A DNA stretch of 64,000 bases from Druceiella hillmani (Eukaryota > Arthropoda > Insecta > Lepidoptera > Hepialidae). The notes under the pieces are model-generated. The model was not told the DNA's origin. It saw only the letters and a program-made list of their open reading frames with translations, and searched no databases. Both the position numbers and the translations under genes were made by a program. This document shows, in pieces, positions 44,564 to 58,539 of this stretch; position 1 is the stretch's first letter, and every line of letters begins with the position of its first letter. Location of the stretch: assembly GCA_039881145.1 (NCBI GenBank), contig JAYKKI010000038.1, positions 2,491,001 to 2,555,000 of the forward strand, in the 5' to 3' direction.

Positions 44564-47500
44564 GTCGTATGACAATATTAACCTCTATACAACTTAACAC
44601 CAATGAGTGATGTGTTGTTCTACGCTTAATATTACAAACATAATAAAATTAGGTTGTAATTTTATTAACAAATCTAATCAAGTTTGTATCAGAAGTGAAA
44701 TAGATGGCTCTGAATTTTAATGTTCCTTGTTTTTACGACATTTTATTCGCAAACAAAAGTGCCATTTGAAAAGCTGATTTTTGACTAAATCAAGGGCAAA
44801 ATATTTGTTCCCCATATGCTCTTTCTCAATATTATTATTTACAGTGCACTTTTACAACTTACGCTTGCTGTAGTTATGAAATAAACTCTAAAATTAAAAA
44901 GTATCCGGGGAGATATTAATTAAACCTAATGAAATTATTTTCAATTTAAAATGAGAGGTACGACAAAAGTGAAACGCTCGTTAGAATATTGTCAAATGTA
45001 GGATGCATAATATAATAAAAATAGAGCACTGATCTAAGCGGTAGTCAATACACAGTTTTACGCTAATACGGACTACCATAGAAATCGTAGTCTTGTGTTG
45101 TGTTAAAATTGAAGCTATTACAGTAAGGCAAGTCAGCAACTATCTTTACAATCTAAACCCCATGCGAGCTTAAATCATTGTTTATTCACGGTCCACGTAT
45201 TTATACCGTCAAGATATAACGGTTAGATAAATTACTATGAATAACATTTGAGGAAGAAACTCCTTTTTTTCTAATTTATGAATGAAATATTTAAATGATA
45301 GTTACTGTGCAGCAAAGAAAAACTTTTCATAATTAAAAGAGTCGCGAATCGCGTAATCAGATCAATTATGAACTGCAGAACTATAGATACCATGTGATAT
45401 TCTATATCAAGATGGAGTTTTATTTATCTAAATGCTTTAGGACAATAGGTCATTAATTTATCGCAGGAAAAAAATACAGTGAAGTTCCTAATGGAATGTC
45501 GTCCTAGATCCTTGAAAAGTAATTCACCTAACGAACTTATTCGAACTTTTTGTTCATGGATGGATCTAAATTCGAGCCTTGGCTTGACTTGCTTGGCTTG
45601 ACTTGTTACTTTAATGCCGGTCACGTTAATGCATTAAAATCTTACTAAATACTTTAAACATTTTTTAGTTTCCTCGGTTTGAGCAGTGCTGTTTAAAAGT
45701 AGCTTTAAATACGACAAGAAAGATTTACAATTAATTTTATTTTTTCAAGGCTAATTATCCGTTAATAAAGATGGAAGTTTCATTTTACAAAGTCACACTT
45801 TTTTACAAAACTTTTTTTATAATTGTTTACAGCGATATTAACTCCAGAATGTAACAATGGGGATTATGTTATTAGTGGATATAACGTTATATGAGATTCA
45901 CACAAATGGGGTTCCTTCAGGAAACAATGCTGCCTTTAATCGGTGTCTAAATTCATTGTGGCTGTTGAAAAACTCTTGAAATATAAGATAAGGACATAAA
46001 TATACAGATGACCAGACTTACACTTAAGTTTCTATCACTTTGCATACTCGCATGTTTTATTTTGAATACGTCTAATTGCGGATAAGAATGAATTGACTGG
46101 TCAAATACCTAAAAAAAATTGTATGACTGGTATAATTACATATTAATTAAAAAAAAATGATTTCATACCCTGGAGACGAACAAAATCAGAAAATTTTATA
46201 AATTTGCATTATTTTGTTAGCATTCTACTTACTAACGTAGGGACACTCGTACATGATAACTAACTTTTAGGAAATAAATATGAGAATTTACTACTAACAT
46301 AACAAAAACTTCTGCGTTCAACTAATTTCCCCAGTGCTCAATATTACAGTTAAAATTAATTTGTTTCATTAACGTTACAACTGCGTCGCTCCCCGTAGAG
46401 GAAAGGAAATTACAGAAAAATTAAATTTTCAATGTTTATTCTAGTTATTTTATTCTCTTACTATTATTTTATTTTATTATTTAGTTATATACAAGGAGAC
46501 TTTATTAAATGTTATCACTTCCTTTGATTGTGGCATAGCATTTTATGATATAAAACCATTACTTATTTATAATTGGCTCAAAAAAATAAATTTATGTGTA
46601 GAAAATGCTATATAAAATATACGAGTATGTCCCTCACGCTATATATTAAAGTAGCTCCGATGAAATATTTTGTGAAAAAATGGATAAAAATCGTGAAAAA
46701 GTTATATTTAAAAAGTTTTTTCCCAAGACCATCGACACTAAACGAAAAGAGGGTATTGTTTTGGTCCAAAAATACGATATTTATGAGTCATGATAGTTCT
46801 GGCCCAAATCTCAACAATGAAGAACTAACTGCCCAATTATCTTTAAAAGACATATTTTGAGTATTCTTAGAAATTCACAGAGCTAATGGCATTTAGTTTT
46901 TGATGGAATGCTTGGTGAAAAATATAAAATGATGGTAGACCGTGTCTTGTTAAAAATTATTTTTTTGCGTTCCCCTTTCGGATATTCTCTCCATTTCTAG
47001 AATGGTAAATGACAAGGTGAACTTTCGTCAAGAGAACTGAAGGTTTGAAGTTTGTTTTTAAGTTGGATATAAAGCGGAATTGTATGAAATTCATCTTGTT
47101 TCCTACTGTGTGAATATTTTTAGTCATTATATAAAATTTTCACCTTATTTTGTAAATGTGTCTGAAAAAAATTAGCAGTTATATATTATTTAATGCTCAA
47201 ATGTATAATTTGACTCCATTTTCATAGATTTTTTAACACATAATGAAAAATTAAAAATAACTTCTTATTTTCAGCAATTTTTTGGTTTTTTCAACCTATT
47301 TGTAGCAAAAAAAAACAATGCAGTTTTTGCTACCTGCAAGATTTTTGACGTGATTTTGAAATGAGTCACAAACAGTAAATTTCGCGGATACACTCTATTT
47401 TGAATTTTCTTTGCCATATTCTCGTCATTACATTAATTAAATATATAAAAAATTTAGCAGAATGTTGAATACTCTTCATTTCTTTTCTGAGCTAAAATGA

Positions 47501-47754
47501 GGTAATGTATATTTCTGAATTATAATGTTAAATATACTTTATTCCATATGTAGAACAAAGTATAATTTACCATACTTATAAGAACCGAAACTGAAAAAAA
47601 ACGGAATCATTAATGCTAACAAATAGTATCAGCATAATATACTTACCAAAACATGGGCAAATAAAATTTATTATATGCTATGTGATAGTAATTTTTTATA
47701 TCATTCATTTAATAATAAGGGAAAATATATGTACTGACGCATTTATTTAAAGTG
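44562..47754. other. No gene recognised
   Basis: AT-rich. A 66-codon minus frame (45424-45624, RSIHEQKVRISSLGELLFKD) and a 95-codon plus frame (46573-46860) are the longest. Neither resembles a family I know, although the first has a less AT-driven composition. Confidence 0.35.
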
Positions 47755-48155
47755 CTAAGTCAATTTGATGTGCAATATTTTTATACAGGAATTTTCTAAC
47801 TTAGTTTGATTTGGTTCCGAAGATATGAAATGGAATTTTAAACATTTACTTAGATTTTTAAAATTTATTCTGGTATCACATTTTTCAGTAGTTTTCAATT
47901 TAGTTTTGTGTACATAGAGCTCAGGGCGAATTATTTCGGAAGATTGACTTTTAACAATAGCATTGAATTCATATTGTTCTTTTTGGATTTGGATGGGACG
48001 CGTCTGTTGTTCTACGCTCCTATGATTGGTAAATACCTGATTAGTATTTTGTACGGATAAATTAAAATGTTCCGTAGTTATGCTCATTTTGAATGACTTT
48101 CGGTTTTCTAAGAGGAATTGTAACCTATGGGTAGATAAACCGTTTTTAAATTAGA
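47755..48155 (-). CDS. Hypothetical polar protein or exon, unrecognised
   Basis: The minus-strand frame is open from about 48155 to the stop at 47755, some 133 codons; the first ATG at 48087 gives 110 residues. It is rich in Lys, Asn, Gln, Ser and Thr (for example NLSVQNTNQVFTNHRS, EQQTRPIQIQKEQYEF) and has no membrane segment, signal peptide or recognisable motif. It is among the longest non-transposon frames in the window and is not a mirror of anything on the other strand. In DNA this AT-rich, a frame of this length can arise by chance, so I rate it as a candidate only. Confidence 0.25.
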
Positions 48156-49403
48156 GGCTATTTGTGCCGCGAAATATTTATTTTCTAGCTGGAATAAAAC
48201 TTTCCATATTTCCATAATTTCCCTCCCGTATAAAAGTATTTACTTTACAAAAATTGTAATATTTGATGTCACCCTCGTAGTAGCCATATTTCGTTTTAAT
48301 ATTTCGAAATTAATTTGAACCGAAAAACATTATTACTTTCCATTAAGATTAATTTTTTAAGGTAATTCGTTGTATTTGTACACGGTCTAATTCAATATTT
48401 GATTTAGTATTATATTAAACATGAATTTGCTCAAAGAAAGGTGTCTCAAAAATTGTACGATAAACATTAGATTTTTATACCCATTAGAAAGGTTTGAGTT
48501 TTGATTTTTCGCAAGAAGAATGCAAGTAGACATCTAGATATGACTGTACTTTGATTGAAATATATAAAACAGTTATATAAAATTGACCTACTATTTATAA
48601 AACTTACAGTCGCATAATGGAACTTTATCCGCAATAATTATCTTTCCCCAAGACTTTGGAAACTATTGGTTAGAAAAATATGAACATATAATAGTATATT
48701 GGTGATAAACCCTACATGGAACAAAAGTAATTAACGTTGCATTATAAAAGATAGATTAAATATCTTTAAACGATATATTAGTTAAATCTGAATTACAAAC
48801 AAAGTATTAGTGACAGCGAAAACATAATTATCGATATGCATTTGTTTTATTAAAATGCATAACAAATTTTACAAGCCCCTCCAATAATATTTACATTATT
48901 GAAATGTTAACACGTTTTTTACGAAAGTTGTAGACCCAAAGGTTACGCGCACATCACAGGTTATTCATGCGTATTTCACGTGTTTATTTGTCACAGAATA
49001 GTTACAAAAGCAGGATCTTTATCATAATTTTAGGTTAATTGTATACATAGATGTGATTACCAAAAAAATTAATTCATTTAAATTAGCAGTTACTACTAAC
49101 GCACACGCATTCTGATATAATTAGCTAGTTTTCTCGTTATGATCACCGTGCATTGTTTACTATTCAAAATTTGAGGGTATATTTATTTAATTAATTTAAT
49201 TTTAAATAAACATTACTTTGTATATAGTGTTTATGCTTAATCATCCAAACGAGTACGACAGATGTACCTGGGGACCAATAATCGAACCCCGAGTTTGGCT
49301 GTTGTTTATATTGTGTTTGGCTATTGTGAGATACTAGACAAAAAAAATTCATTGAGAATCATGAGAAAAGAATGAACTTTAAAGAGGTAAAACATGTCAT
49401 AAA
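48156..49403. other. No gene; possible SINE fragment
   Basis: On the minus strand, around 49262-49300, CGGGGTTCGATTATTGGTCC resembles a tRNA B box/T-arm region. It is followed by GGTACATCTGTCGTACTCG, a context common in tRNA-derived insect SINEs. No A box was found upstream. The rest is featureless. Confidence 0.3.
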
Positions 49404-49407
49404 TTAA

Positions 49408-51183
49408 CCCATTAGAGCCTGAGTCTTTGAAATTATATTTTTTTTTTTGTTTTTTATGTATATTGGATTGATTAAAATTAAGAAAACATAAATACGGTAC
49501 TTTTTATTTTTTTCAAAATCCTATTTTTTATTTTTGGACTATTGCCATATGACAACGCTAGGCTAAAAAGAGTAACAAATATCTATTCATTCCTGTTTTA
49601 GGGGAAAAAAAGAACAAAAGATTAATGTGCATTTATTTATTTAAATCGATTAAAAATACAAAGATTGACATGGCACTGTTCAAAGCATTTAAGATATAAA
49701 CTAACGTCACATTTTGAGCATATAACTCTCCCAATAGTTTCACAATTAGCTCCAACACATCGACTTTTTTTCTACTGGTTTTGGAAAGTGATTTACTCTA
49801 TCATACCTTACTCCTTCAAAGACCCTGGATGTAGGCTGTCGACCACCAGGTTTAAGGGCAGTTCCATAGTTCTTCAAATATGTTTGGACCAATTCTCGAC
49901 GGAAAGATAGCTGCGAAATATATTTTCCTGATTGGCACATCAATATCCAGGCGTTCTTAACGAAAACATTTTTATGGCACGTAAAAATAGGCCACCGCCA
50001 TTTTTCTCCTCGAATCTCAGTCCTGTAATTATTTACGTGAGCGTCCATAAAGTCTGTACCGCCCATGTACTGATTATAAATTACTCTGTTAAGATATTTC
50101 TGTTTTAGTATATTTGTCAGAGGTTGCAATTTTGTATCAAAATTATCGTTGTCAGCTGGATAAAACGCATTATCTGAATAAATCTGTCACATGTCATAAC
50201 GCGATGTACCAATGTATTTTGCACATCATTACCGCTATCCCAGAACGACACTTTACTAGGTAATTTATTATGCCCTGATAAAATCAAAATGGCTATAAAA
50301 CATCTAAACTCTCCAGTTGATATTCGAGGGTCTGGACAGTTCAAAAATAATGTGTACTTAGTACTTTGTTCTATAAGAAAATCACACAAATTGTCATCGA
50401 AAAATAATTCAAACATATCAGTGTACGATATGTATTTATAATTATGAGAGCATAATGTAGAAAATGCTGGTGGTGGGCAGGAAGATCAGATTTTTTCCAG
50501 TTATTAATTGTCTTGCGTCTCTTAAATAAGATAGACCTGACTCGCGTGGGGATTCGTCAGGTTCATCTTCATTTATATTTTGTGAAACAATTTCTGCGCC
50601 CGTTAGAAGTTGTCTGCCTGTCAAATTTTCAATCAACCCACCAGAATCTTCATCAGCAGAATCCTGATCTGTATACTCGGCCACTTCAGAGGTTCAATAA
50701 AAATGTCTCGTAATTCACGTTCAACCTCTTGTTCCAATAAATCCGCAATTTCATGTAACTTCAGACTAAAAAGAACAAAAATCATTTTTCAAATTATGTA
50801 CGGCGACAGGCAAGAATATCTTCGTAACATCAAATATAAACATCAAAGTAATATTCATTCCCTCTTATTATAAAACTTAGATACACATGGACATAATGTT
50901 ATATAAAGAAACAAGAAACAAACTACTTGAAATAAATAAAATGGGACTTATTTCCTGTACGCCATTTCTGTATAATTTGTGATAGCTCACGAATAAACTC
51001 ACTACTACCTTTCTACAAACTTTGAAACACAAATGAAGACTCATTGTTTCTTATCGGTGACTAGTACATCTCGTTTTAAGTTACACATTATAAACAAACG
51101 CTGAGGTCCATAATTTTTTATATATGATTTTATAAACAAATTATCAACTACGTTGCCATATGGTAACGTTAGGCTCTAATGTG
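49408..51183 (-). mobile_element. piggyBac element with internal deletion
   Basis: TTAA flanks both ends (49404-49407 and 51184-51187), the obligatory piggyBac target. The termini CCCATTAGAGCCT and, from the right on the other strand, CACATTAGAGCCT agree at 12 of 13 bases. A second inverted block around TTGCCATATG-CAACG lies at about 49548 on the left, and right at the end on the other side. The 1,776-bp interior carries a shortened transposase on the minus strand. Confidence 0.88.
49660..50684 (-). pseudogene. piggyBac transposase, catalytic core deleted
   Basis: The acidic N-terminus (EYTDQDSADEDSGGLIENLT), the helical region (MFELFFDDNLCDFLIEQSTK, FRCFIAILILSGHNKLPSKV) and MRFIQL are readable. 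After a shift the frame gives DNDNFDTKLQPLTNILKQKY. It then passes without interruption from KYLNR to VIYNQYMGGTDFMD, the block normally found after the third catalytic Asp region. About 250-300 codons with the first catalytic residues are therefore missing. Next come NYRTEIRGEKWRWPIF, QLSFRRELVQTYL and, after a one-base slip in a run of seven A, the C-terminal cysteine-rich finger (CVGANCETIGRVICSKCD). The first frame opens with GTG after an upstream stop, so the true start is lost. The protein cannot transpose, but the DNA-binding tail is nearly intact. Confidence 0.87.
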
Positions 51184-51187
51184 TTAA

Positions 51188-52872
51188 ATGGACTGAGTCA
51201 CAAAATCAATAAAAACCGATCAGCAATGTCGTAATGCTAAAAAATGTGACCAAATGAGTGTCGGTAATGAATAGTTTTATAAAACGGCGGGATCAGTAGG
51301 TACACGTACTTAAATTTTTTTGTAGTGAAAATGGTTACGATCGTCTTATACATTTGCATATACAAATATACTGCACATAGAGAGACAAAAACAACACTAT
51401 ATGTATTAAACGTCTTTTACTAGAAATTTCAATTAAGTCTCAAGGCCAGTAAAATATTTCCCAGATTATGCAGTTTGTTGGCAAAAAAGAGTTTTCGCAA
51501 AACAGACCAATTATTTCAACTGTCTTATAGCTGGGATTATTTAGACCATATTGACTTTCAGGTATAAAATTGATTATTAAATCACCAGGATCACCTGACC
51601 AAGTAATGTATTATGAGATTTCTGAAATTAAAGTAAGTTCGCAAGCTTTTGAACTTTTTTCTAGAAGTACGATGTACAATGATTTTATGAAGTTACAATG
51701 GGAAAGAGTTTACTGAGTCGGTTATTAGAAAAAACGTAACTGTATGGCCTACCGACAAAATAGTTACCGTGCATCCATTATACCCATGCAATTAGTGTTA
51801 TTGAGATATCGAGATTACTTTGTGTATTTAAATGATGTACAACAATTCGACTAATTAGTCACTTGATTGTTATTTCATAGTTTCAAAAAACTGTTCAAAA
51901 CATATAAGAACTATAGGTCATGGACTTATAACTAGCCATAAACTATAATCGGCCTCTCTTCCATTCTTTTCCCAGTCAATGTTTTATCGAACTTGGAAAA
52001 TGAAGACCAGCTGCATCAATTAAAAAAAAAGTAAACATTAAAAAAAAAATAAAAATGATAATAAAAACAAAAATATGTACCAAAGGATATAGAAATAATT
52101 TCACGAAAAGTAAAATAAGTTAAGCATTGAGAAGAAAAGAAAACAGAAAAAGGTCCGACCTGAAGTTCATATGAAAATTTTCGAATAACAAAATAACCCT
52201 AAAAATTTATAAAAAACGGAGGGTGAGAAAACAAGTAAGTAGTTTCACACAAGTTAACTTAAGATACGAAGGGACAGGAGAATAAAAATAATGTTTTGAA
52301 TATGAAAAATACTTATAAAATATTGGCTAGTATCATTTCCACGACACAAGTGAGGAACCAAACATAACCTTGTACTAATTAAAGTCGTAAAAAAATTGAT
52401 ATTAAATTAAATAATAAGCATTCGAAGTTAGAGAGTGATAAATCTTTTTTACCTACATTTATAATATTAAGTAAAAAAATAATAATATGCGCGATCTAGA
52501 AAGATAAAATAAGCAAGGAAATAATTCTAATTTATATTCAAGGATTATAGGTAAACCACGGCTCTAGTCAAAGTTCCAAAGTACAAGAAAACAAAAAAAA
52601 TACTGGGAGAGTCATAGAGAGAAAAGGCTGTTTGTACCGTGCTGGAATTTTTATCAGTGTAATAAAAGATTGGCTACCTGGAAATGCTACTCAGGTGCAG
52701 TGTTTATTGATAACATAGATATGTTATTTTGCCGATAAGTGGTACCAATACAAAATTATTATTATTGGGTAGACAAGGCTATAAGTAATGTAACTGAAGA
52801 AAGTCTACAATTCATTGCTAAAGCATAACTCCTCTGTGTTAACAAAGAAATCACCAATTAAAATTTTTCAGG
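51188..52872. other. No gene; A-rich plus strand at 52.0-52.6 kb
   Basis: No supported frame. Between about 52015 and 52640 the plus strand is strikingly purine/A-rich with very few stops recognisable as a pattern. The cause is not apparent. Confidence 0.35.
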
Positions 52873-52884
52873 ACTTCTCATATT

Positions 52885-52999
52885 AAATATATTTGGCGTC
52901 AATTAAATGAAACTACGTGATGTAGTATTACTTCTACTTTCTTTAAGTTCTTCTTCTAGAAACAATACTACATAACGTAGTTTCATTTAATTGTGAATA
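52885..52999 (-). mobile_element. Palindromic element, copy 4 (centre lost)
   Basis: Only the outer parts of both arms remain (CAATTAAATGAAACTACGTG to about CTTTCTTTAAG, then its partner), and the tail is shortened to AAATATATTTGGCGT. The direct repeats are ACTTCTCATATT (52873-52884) and ACTTTCCATATT (53000-53011), 10 of 12 bases. The hammerhead-like core is gone. Confidence 0.7.
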
Positions 53000-53298
53000 A
53001 CTTTCCATATTGTCACAGAACTGCTTACATTTCATTTTTTTCTAGTTTTACGATATTATTTTTTGAGCCCACTTCGTATTTTTTTACTTCAAATCACAGG
53101 TGTAGTTAAAAAACGTTTTATGATTATTTCCCGGGCCAATTTATGATTTAATTTTATTTCTTTTCCTTTATTTTTATTGTTATAATTAATTGAACAAAGG
53201 CTGAATCTGATTTCTGTTATTTTTATAAGACACGGAAAAAGGTTTTCAACTCGTTCTATTTAAGTGGTACTTAACAATATTTGATTAGCATGATTTGT

Positions 53299-53496
53299 TG
53301 AATACTGAATATATTTGGCGGTAATTTTGTAGAAATTAATTATTAACAATTAAATGAAACTACATGATGTAGTATTATTTCTACTTTCTTAAGTTGATAT
53401 TGTAATGTTGATGTTGTAATACAACGAAACCTAGGTCGTGGTAAAGAACTTAAAGAAAGTTGAAATAATACTACATCACGTAGTTTCATTTAACTA
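53299..53496 (-). mobile_element. Palindromic element, copy 5 (one arm shortened)
   Basis: The tail is on the left (CTGAATATATTTGGCGGT), then 45-50 bp of the left arm, then most of the right arm with GTTGTAATACAACGAAACCT and GGTCGTGGTAAAG. CTGAAGA is missing (GTTGATG precedes stem II), so the ribozyme-like core is incomplete. The direct repeats are AGCATGATTTGT (53287-53298) and AGTATGATTTGT (53497-53508), 11 of 12 bases. Confidence 0.78.
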
Positions 53497-53508
53497 AGTA
53501 TGATTTGT

Positions 53509-56500
53509 GTTCAAAAGGTTTTTTTTACGACTAAGATAATTGATTTGCCAAACTTCAATTGTCAAAAAAGATTTTTTTATAGAAAATGCTGTAATCTATA
53601 ATGTCATTACTGTTCTTTACTAATAACTTGTTTATTTTAAAATAACTATTCAGAATAAAAAAAAACACAAAACTGCATATACGCATGGAAACGCTTGGAT
53701 TAGTCAATTAGACATAAACACTTGCATTCCTCCTAAAACAAATCAGGAAAATTGCAAGTAACTTAAAAATAGATACAATTTTTTAATAAGTTAAAAATAG
53801 CATATTTTTTCAAAATAATCCTACATTTTACGACAAGGATTCTTCTTTTGTAATCATCTTGCGATGTACATAAGTAAAATGTTGTAAAATATAATAACAC
53901 CAAATTTTCTCCAATTGCAAAAATGCTGTTCAACAGTGATAAAATGGCACACTATGCTAAAAACTTATAATGCATACGCCGCGCGAGGACTCATTTGTTT
54001 TATTACATACTTCTTATTCATCTTATGCCCAAATTATTTTTTTCATACCTAAAATGTGATGAGAGAAAAATTCAGAACAGTGTAATTGATATCTAACAAA
54101 CAATAATCCACCCGGCAACTTCAATAATTAAATTAACGTAATCGTATAGAAACAGGCACTCTATTACATTTGAAAACGTTTTAAGTACGTAAAATTGAAC
54201 ATGGCTCTGTAAGTATACAGAACAGTTGACAGCGTAAAACTGCATCAACCTCAATTACGAAGGGTTATTAAAATAATCGCAATATTTAGTCATTTTACAA
54301 ATATATAGTAAACTTCCAAAGAAACGAAGCATTGGCGGCCTATAACAAAATGTGAGAGAAATATATAATGATATGTTTTAAAGTGGATTACTAAACTATT
54401 TAAATTGTTAATAAAAATTAAACTTGTGATACACGAGAAAACAAATCGCATCATATACAGAGCAGTGATTCACAATAATATTATTACGTATATAGGATAC
54501 TTGAAATATGTCTTTCATTTTCATCTATTTCAAAGTCACGAAATTGTTGTTACTTTAATTAGTTTAGAGAAGCAATCAACTGATGATAACATCCACGTTA
54601 AAACCTTACAAAGCTGGAAACGATATAACTGTTACGTCTATAATGCTTCAAAATACTTTATTGAAAATCTAAGCCTACCATACCTACACCAGGTATCCTA
54701 GTTGAAGCTGTATCAAAAATTGTCATTAAATTTTAATGTGACAGCTATCGACGAAGCCCATATCGATATTGTATTTGTTGTTAATTATTTTCATACAATT
54801 AAAATCGGTCACTGTTTGACCAAGATTTCTACGCCTAAGGCAAGCTGAAAAAACATAAAATGTACATTTATACACGGTGGAAAATTATTATTAAAACCAA
54901 TGCAAATACACGTGCTGAGCAAATACGGACTGTTGATTTAAGCGCAAATAAGCTTTTACTCAACGGTAATCTGCTTTCATAACGTCGAATTTGAAACCTA
55001 CGAATAGCTCTGAATCTGCAGCTATGTGATAACGAAAAGGAAGGAAGTAGGGAAGTTACATCGACATTTGTATAACTTTTTAATTAGTAACGTGTGTTTT
55101 GTTATTATTTAACATATTAGGCTAACTTTACAAAACAATGCAAATAAAAATTGAAATTTGTTTAAGAATGTACATATTTTATTAGTAGATAGTAGTTTAA
55201 ATAAAAAAATATATTAATAAAAATATAGTCGCAACACATTCATATATATTATATGTACGAATTACTCTTAATTATATAATGGCAAAAAGTAAGATTAAGT
55301 TTTTTTTTGGGAAGTTGAAGTAATTATTTTAGATTGATAGAGTTTAGGTTTTTTAAGATACGAGTGTTGTACACAAAATATTTGACAATAATAAAATTAA
55401 AATAGAATTTGATAAAAAGTGATTTGATAATAATAATATTAGGATAGAATTTTAAAAAAGGTACTAAGTGTGGGTCTTAAAAATGAAATATGATATTAAA
55501 CAAAAATATATTTTGTTTATTTATAAATGTGAAACACTGAAATATTGTCTGCGTTGTACTTTTGACTTGATTAGATTTGCTTCATGTGAAAGATCTCTTA
55601 ATAAGCAATATAATAAGCCAATAGCCGATATGTTTTATAACCACGTCGACGTTCAAACGAAATAATCACTTTTAAGAACAGTTTTATTAAATTAAAGACA
55701 CTGACCAAATAAGTTAGCAATATGTAACAAAATTATTCGCAACAAACAAAAAAGGGAAATTAAAAAATCGCCTATTCATATTTCTCAGCGCCCATATTAT
55801 ATTGAATTATTATAAATCGTTATCAATTAGGAGTGAATTACACAAGTTATACTCAATAAAACATCGTAAAATTGAACAAATCACACGGACATGCAGCGAG
55901 CCCCAACCTAGGAAAGAGCACCCTTGATCGTACCCCTTATCTGCAGATGAAGTCATATTGGCGGAGGGAGTTGAGTGTCTTTCTCGCAGTAGTAGTTAGT
56001 ATTCTTTGGCGAATGTATTCCACCATCAATTAAACGTATAACTCAATTCTCTATCTCTAATTAAAATTATATGCACCTGTAAAAGTTTCGAAAGATTCTA
56101 TTTATAATTATATGCACTAGTAAAAGTTAGGAAAGATCATAATATAAAGTTATTCAAGTTATGAGTTTAAACATATCGAATGTAATGAATTATTTAATCA
56201 TTATCTCGTAGTATTTGAATATTTCACTTGAAAAGGGGCCGTAAATTTAAAATTAAATAACGTAGTCAAAATGTAACTGTTCACTACCTTACTTCATTCT
56301 TTACTTTTTTAACTAACGAATTTTATCAAAGGCAATAAAACTACTACATTTGAATATAAAGTAAGTATATTAAATATTATTTCGCTTGAGAATATCTACG
56401 TACTATTACTAAATAGCGCCACTTCAACCAGTTGTGCAATTAATCATGTATAATCCGGCAAAATCCTTTTAAACCAATAGCTTAGTTTATAAAATAATTG

Positions 56501-57319
56501 AAGTTTGAATTTTGCGCGAAATAATTATTATGTATAAATTAGCAAATAGCGCTAATAATCAGTTTAGCAACGTGTAATTCCTATTGTCAATTAGTCTAAC
56601 GTCAGATGAATTGTCATTACGAAAATATTAAAAGATATGAGATCCGATGCATTTGCTTCCTTTTATAATTTATTCCTTTTTTAAATTAATAATTACTTAT
56701 TCTTTATAAAATCAGTTTGTGCACGCCATAGATCGATCGGGTACGACATAACCTAAGAGCTTCGCTAGTATTATTATTGCATTCGGCATACTCTAAAATT
56801 ATGTCTAAATATTCGTTCATATTAAAAAACGACATATTCACTAATTCCGCTTATCCGATATTAAAAATATTTAACAAAAACCAGTGACGCGCATTCAACA
56901 CAAATGAACTTGTCATTTACCTCTTTAAAAATATTTAAACATTCCGATTGGTTATAGATATTTGCAAGTGTTGCCATATTTAAAAATAAATAAGCCACGC
57001 TGATTTATTTTGAAGTTATAACTAAAATTAAACTTAAATTATCATTAAAAAGCAGATAATAATTAATCTAAACAACAAATAGAAAAATATAATTTTAATA
57101 TTTATTCCGATAAGTTTGTTTTAAGTTAATGGTATTTTTTAAATTTGTATTTGTTCACCTTAGACCAAATCTCTGCTTCCATATTACTTGAATCGTATTG
57201 TCATCTACGTAAAGAAACCTGGTTAAGACGATTCCAATGATATGACATTTGTCCAAATATGCTTATTCACTTTGGTTCTAGAAAGTAATATATAGTGACG
57301 CCCGCACACATATTAAAAA

Positions 57320-57324
<5 letters not shown>
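53509..57324. other. No gene recognised
   Basis: Long AT-rich stretch. A 98-codon plus frame (54405-54701) and a 65-codon plus frame (55468-55665) are unrecognised. A GC-richer patch at about 55890-56020 (GCAGCGAGCCCCAACCTAGG) could be a promoter-like or repeat-derived segment, but nothing confirms it. Confidence 0.35.

Positions 57325-57378
<54 letters not shown>
57325..57378. repeat. (TA)n microsatellite
   Basis: 54 bp of TA. Confidence 0.96.
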
Positions 57379-57383
<5 letters not shown>

Positions 57384-57976
57384 ATAAACTAGGCGTTTCT
57401 CAGTCGGGTATTTAGTTTCTACTTAAGTAGTAATCTACGAAATTACCGATATTCTCGTCTATGTCGCATTTGCTATTTGCTTCTTTGTCTTAAATTTCTT
57501 GGTTTATAAAAAAAAATGTTTTTGTTGAATTCGTCTATCATTAAGTTGAATAAAATATGGTGAATATCGTTGACGTTGTAGCCTAATTCAACATATTTTA
57601 TATAATTTTAGGTTAATACAGACAATAGATATCATATGAAATAGGCATAGAAAAATCTTTATGTAGTTGTTGTGTACTATGAAGCTAATTAGACGTCCGT
57701 CCCTTATATAAAGAGGCCATTTTGAATAGATTTTGGTTGAACTGTGTTAATCAACACTTACAGTGGCTAATCAATACTTATAGTGGCTAATCCGCCTTCA
57801 CATGAATTAATTTTATTTCTGTATTTGTGTATGTCTGTAAATAATTATCATTTTTTATATTTTTTAGAATTGTTTGATATTTGCTCCTTTGTTCGAAATA
57901 TGACATACAAAATACAAATACCCTTAGACAACGTAAGTAAAACAAATTTAAAAATGCATTACTGCTTATTAATCTT
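57379..57976. other. No gene recognised
   Basis: AT-rich. The 113-codon plus frame that begins at 57783 runs into the TA tract and owes its length to it. Confidence 0.4.
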
Positions 57977-58539
<563 letters not shown>

